From the NCBI GenBank assembly GCA_965261195.1, contig OZ253455.1, positions 3,534,001 to 3,598,000 of the forward strand: DNA of 64,000 bases, written 5' to 3'. How positions within the stretch are numbered: the first letter of the stretch is position 1; every line of letters begins with the position of its first letter. Position numbers and translations under genes: made by a program. The notes below the pieces were generated by a model, which ran no database searches, was not told where the DNA came from, and saw nothing but the letters and a program-made list of their open reading frames with translations. Positions 62,197 through 64,000 of the stretch are shown piece by piece. Source of the stretch: Bin87 sp965261195 (GTDB lineage Bacteria; Chloroflexota; Dehalococcoidia; Lucifugimonadales; UBA3495).

Positions 62197-63483
62197 ATGC
62201 AGCAATCCAGGTCCCAACAATTATTTGAGCAGGCGCAGCGGGTTATACCGGGCGGGGTGAACAGCCCGGTGCGTTCTTTCCGCGCGGTGGAAGGCACGCC
62301 GCCGTTTATTGCACGCGGGCAGGGCGCGCGCGTCTGGGACGTGGACGGCAACGAGTACATTGACTTCCTGGGTTCCTGGGGGCCGCTGGCGCTGGGTCAT
62401 GCTCACCCGGCGGTAGTGGAGGCGGTGCAGCGGGCGGCGGCGGATGGCACGTCGTTCGGCGCGCCGGTGGAACAGGAAGTGCAGCTGGCCGAGATCGTTT
62501 GCCAGGCGTTTCCGTCCGTGGATATGTTGCGGTTGGTGAACTCGGGTACCGAAGCGTGTATGTCGGCGTTGCGGCTGGCGCGCGCGTTTACCGGGCGTTC
62601 CAAGATTGTAAAATTCGCCGGCAATTACCACGGCCACGCCGATGGGTTGCTGGTGCAGGCCGGTTCGGGTGCGTTGACCCACGGCATTCCAACCAGCGCC
62701 GGCGTGCCCGCGTCCTACGCCGCCGAGACATTGGTGGCTACGTATAATGACATTGCATCGGTGGAAACTCTGTTTGATGCCTGGCCGGATGACATCGCGG
62801 CGGTCATAGTGGAGCCGGTGGCCGGCAACATGGGGGTGGTGCCGCCGGCCGATGGCTTTTTGGATAGTTTGCGCGCCATAACTGAGGTCTACGGCGCGCT
62901 GCTGATTTTTGACGAGGTGATCACGGGCTTCCGGGTGGGCTATGGCGGAGCGCAGGCGCTCTTTGGAATCACGCCCGACATCACGACGATGGGCAAAATC
63001 ATCGGCGGCGGTTTGCCGGTGGGCGCATACGGCGGTCGGCGGGACGTGATGCAGATGGTGGCCCCGCTAGGGCCGATGTACCAGGCCGGTACGCTGTCGG
63101 GCAACCCCCTGGCGGTGGCGGCGGGTGTGGCGACGCTGACCGAGTTGCAGCGTCCGGGTGTGTACGAACAGCTGGAAGCGATGGCGGTGCGGTTCACCGA
63201 AGGCGTCGCCGCGGCCTTCGGTCGGGCAGAAGTGCCGTCGACAATCAACCGGGTAGCGTCCATGTTCACCGGGTTCTTCAACCCCGGCCCGGTTACGTCT
63301 CTCGCGCAGGTCGAGCAGTCGGATACGGAAATCTATGGCCGGTACTTCCACGCCTTGCTGGATCGTGGAGTGTACATCGCGCCCTCGCAATTCGAGGCGG
63401 GGTTTGTGTCCATTGCCCACACTGACGCCGATATTGACCGGGCGGTTGTGGCGGTGGGCGACGCGCTGGCGGCGGTGGGGTAG
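62197..63483 (+). CDS. hemL: Glutamate-1-semialdehyde 2,1-aminomutase
   Basis: The 428-residue PLP enzyme begins with FEQAQRVIPGGVNSPVRSFRAV, then FLGSWGPLALGHAHP, KFAGNYHGHADG, FDEVITGFRVG and TMGKIIGGGLPVGAYGG with the cofactor Lys267. It converts the HemA product to aminolevulinate and completes the C5 route. hemA and hemL are thus in one locus. Confidence 0.97.
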   Translation: MQQSRSQQLFEQAQRVIPGGVNSPVRSFRAVEGTPPFIARGQGARVWDVDGNEYIDFLGSWGPLALGHAHPAVVEAVQRAAADGTSFGAPVEQEVQLAEIVCQAFPSVDMLRLVNSGTEACMSALRLARAFTGRSKIVKFAGNYHGHADGLLVQAGSGALTHGIPTSAGVPASYAAETLVATYNDIASVETLFDAWPDDIAAVIVEPVAGNMGVVPPADGFLDSLRAITEVYGALLIFDEVITGFRVGYGGAQALFGITPDITTMGKIIGGGLPVGAYGGRRDVMQMVAPLGPMYQAGTLSGNPLAVAAGVATLTELQRPGVYEQLEAMAVRFTEGVAAAFGRAEVPSTINRVASMFTGFFNPGPVTSLAQVEQSDTEIYGRYFHALLDRGVYIAPSQFEAGFVSIAHTDADIDRAVVAVGDALAAVG

Positions 63484-63489
63484 TTAGCT

Positions 63490-64000
63490 TTGGGGACCGC
63501 CCTCACCCCAGCCATCTCCCATGAAGGGAGAGGGAGTCTGCACCGGCTGCTGAAGCAGCATTTTGGCTACGATGAGTTTCGGCCTCAGCAGGAGGCGATA
63601 ATCGGTAACGCCTTGGCCGGGCGGCATAGTCTGGTGATTATGCCGACGGGTGGGGGCAAGTCACTGTGCTACCAGTTGCCAGCCTTGGCGCGTGGGGGAC
63701 TGACACTGGTGGTGTCGCCGCTGATTGCGCTGATGAAAGACCAGGTGGACGGGTTGCGGGCCAACGGCGTTGCCGCCGAGTTTATCAACAGCAGCCTGAA
63801 TAATTACACCGCCGGACAGGTAGAGCGCCGGGCGCAAGAGGGCAAGATCAACCTGCTGTACGTGGCGCCGGAGCGGGTGAGTCAGCCCGGCTTCCAGCGG
63901 TTTATGAGCACCCTGGATTTGCGGCTGATCGCCATTGACGAAGCCCATTGCATCAGCGAATGGGGACATGATTTTCGTCCTGATTATCGCACCCTGTCGG
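63490..64000 (+). CDS. recQ: RecQ-type DNA helicase (3' end beyond window)
   Basis: The frame shows the RecQ N-terminal zone: HFGYDEFRPQQEAIIGNALAG, Walker A MPTGGGKSLCYQLPA, VVSPLIALMKDQV, LLYVAPERV, and IDEAHCISEWGHDFRPDY. RecQ unwinds DNA during repair. The frame is cut by the window at residue 170. TTG 63490 is the first start codon in frame, inside the dispersed repeat; no ATG precedes the conserved LHRLLKQHFG, so the native start is uncertain and may have been changed by repeat insertion. Confidence 0.85.
   Translation, partial: MGTALTPAISHEGRGSLHRLLKQHFGYDEFRPQQEAIIGNALAGRHSLVIMPTGGGKSLCYQLPALARGGLTLVVSPLIALMKDQVDGLRANGVAAEFINSSLNNYTAGQVERRAQEGKINLLYVAPERVSQPGFQRFMSTLDLRLIAIDEAHCISEWGHDFRPDYRTLS
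63501..63536. repeat. Dispersed CCCTCACCCC hairpin repeat at the recQ start
   Basis: CCCTCACCCCAGCCATCTCCC followed by AAGGGAGAGGGAG is a fourth copy of the hairpin family. It lies between the hemL stop and the first conserved recQ codon. Confidence 0.65.

Overview
The window is 64 kb of GC-rich, gene-dense chromosome. It carries no rRNA, CRISPR array, prophage or conjugative genes. A hopanoid locus, a siroheme-decarboxylase type heme locus, two flavin-dependent LLM oxidoreductases, an enolase-superfamily enzyme, paired DUF1800/DUF1501 genes and a UGSC selenoprotein together suggest an uncultured Chloroflexota bacterium of the marine SAR202 or Dehalococcoidia-like type. That placement is inference from gene content; no marker gene was compared.

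Layout. 1-1506: a histidine-rich lipoprotein (cut by the window edge) and a histidine-rich membrane protein, minus strand. 1663-5706: promoter, DUF1800, DUF1501 and NHL-repeat genes, terminator. 5753-9712: small unknown gene, tRNA-Ser, MFS transporter, LLM oxidoreductase, PaREP1/HEPN-like gene, terminator. 9727-11176: ThuA-like gene and a 664-bp non-autonomous element with IS66-like ends and an exact 8-bp target duplication. 11259-25707: thirteen co-directional minus-strand genes behind one good promoter: prenyl synthase, hpnH, hpnG, hpnA, shc, yjbQ, hpnC, hpnD, hpnE, then aldolase, SDR, nucleoside hydrolase and phosphodiesterase. These give C30 synthesis, cyclisation and side-chain attachment.

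25795-32365: an M20 peptidase, a two-gene Septu-like defence pair (AAA ATPase plus HNH), moaD-moaE, rpsP-khpA-rimM, an unexplained structured transcript with a 23-codon ORF, and fmt. 32507-45158: metabolic genes, a truncated htpX at a 35-bp inverted repeat, a second inverted copy of the DUF1800-DUF1501-NHL set, RidA, a second LLM enzyme, a duplicated aspartyl-protease/partner unit, and a UGSC selenoprotein whose in-frame TGA is followed by a SECIS-like hairpin. 45183-53520: tgt, small membrane protein, TSUP transporter, a NERD-helicase island, aroB-aroK, VOC protein and pcm.

53541-63483: PaREP1/HEPN-like gene, a 113-bp IS66-like MITE, then a heme locus reading regulator, fused AhbA-AhbB, Met8-like dehydrogenase, hemA, hemC, cobA-hemD fusion, hemB, a coiled-coil membrane protein and hemL. 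This makes uroporphyrinogen III and diverts it through siroheme. The window ends inside recQ.

Intergenic spaces are rich in short dispersed hairpin repeats, and several genes contain in-frame minisatellites. The best leads for something new are the structured transcript upstream of rpsP, the selenoprotein with its partner family, the two IS66-like elements, and the twice-occurring DUF1800/DUF1501/NHL set.
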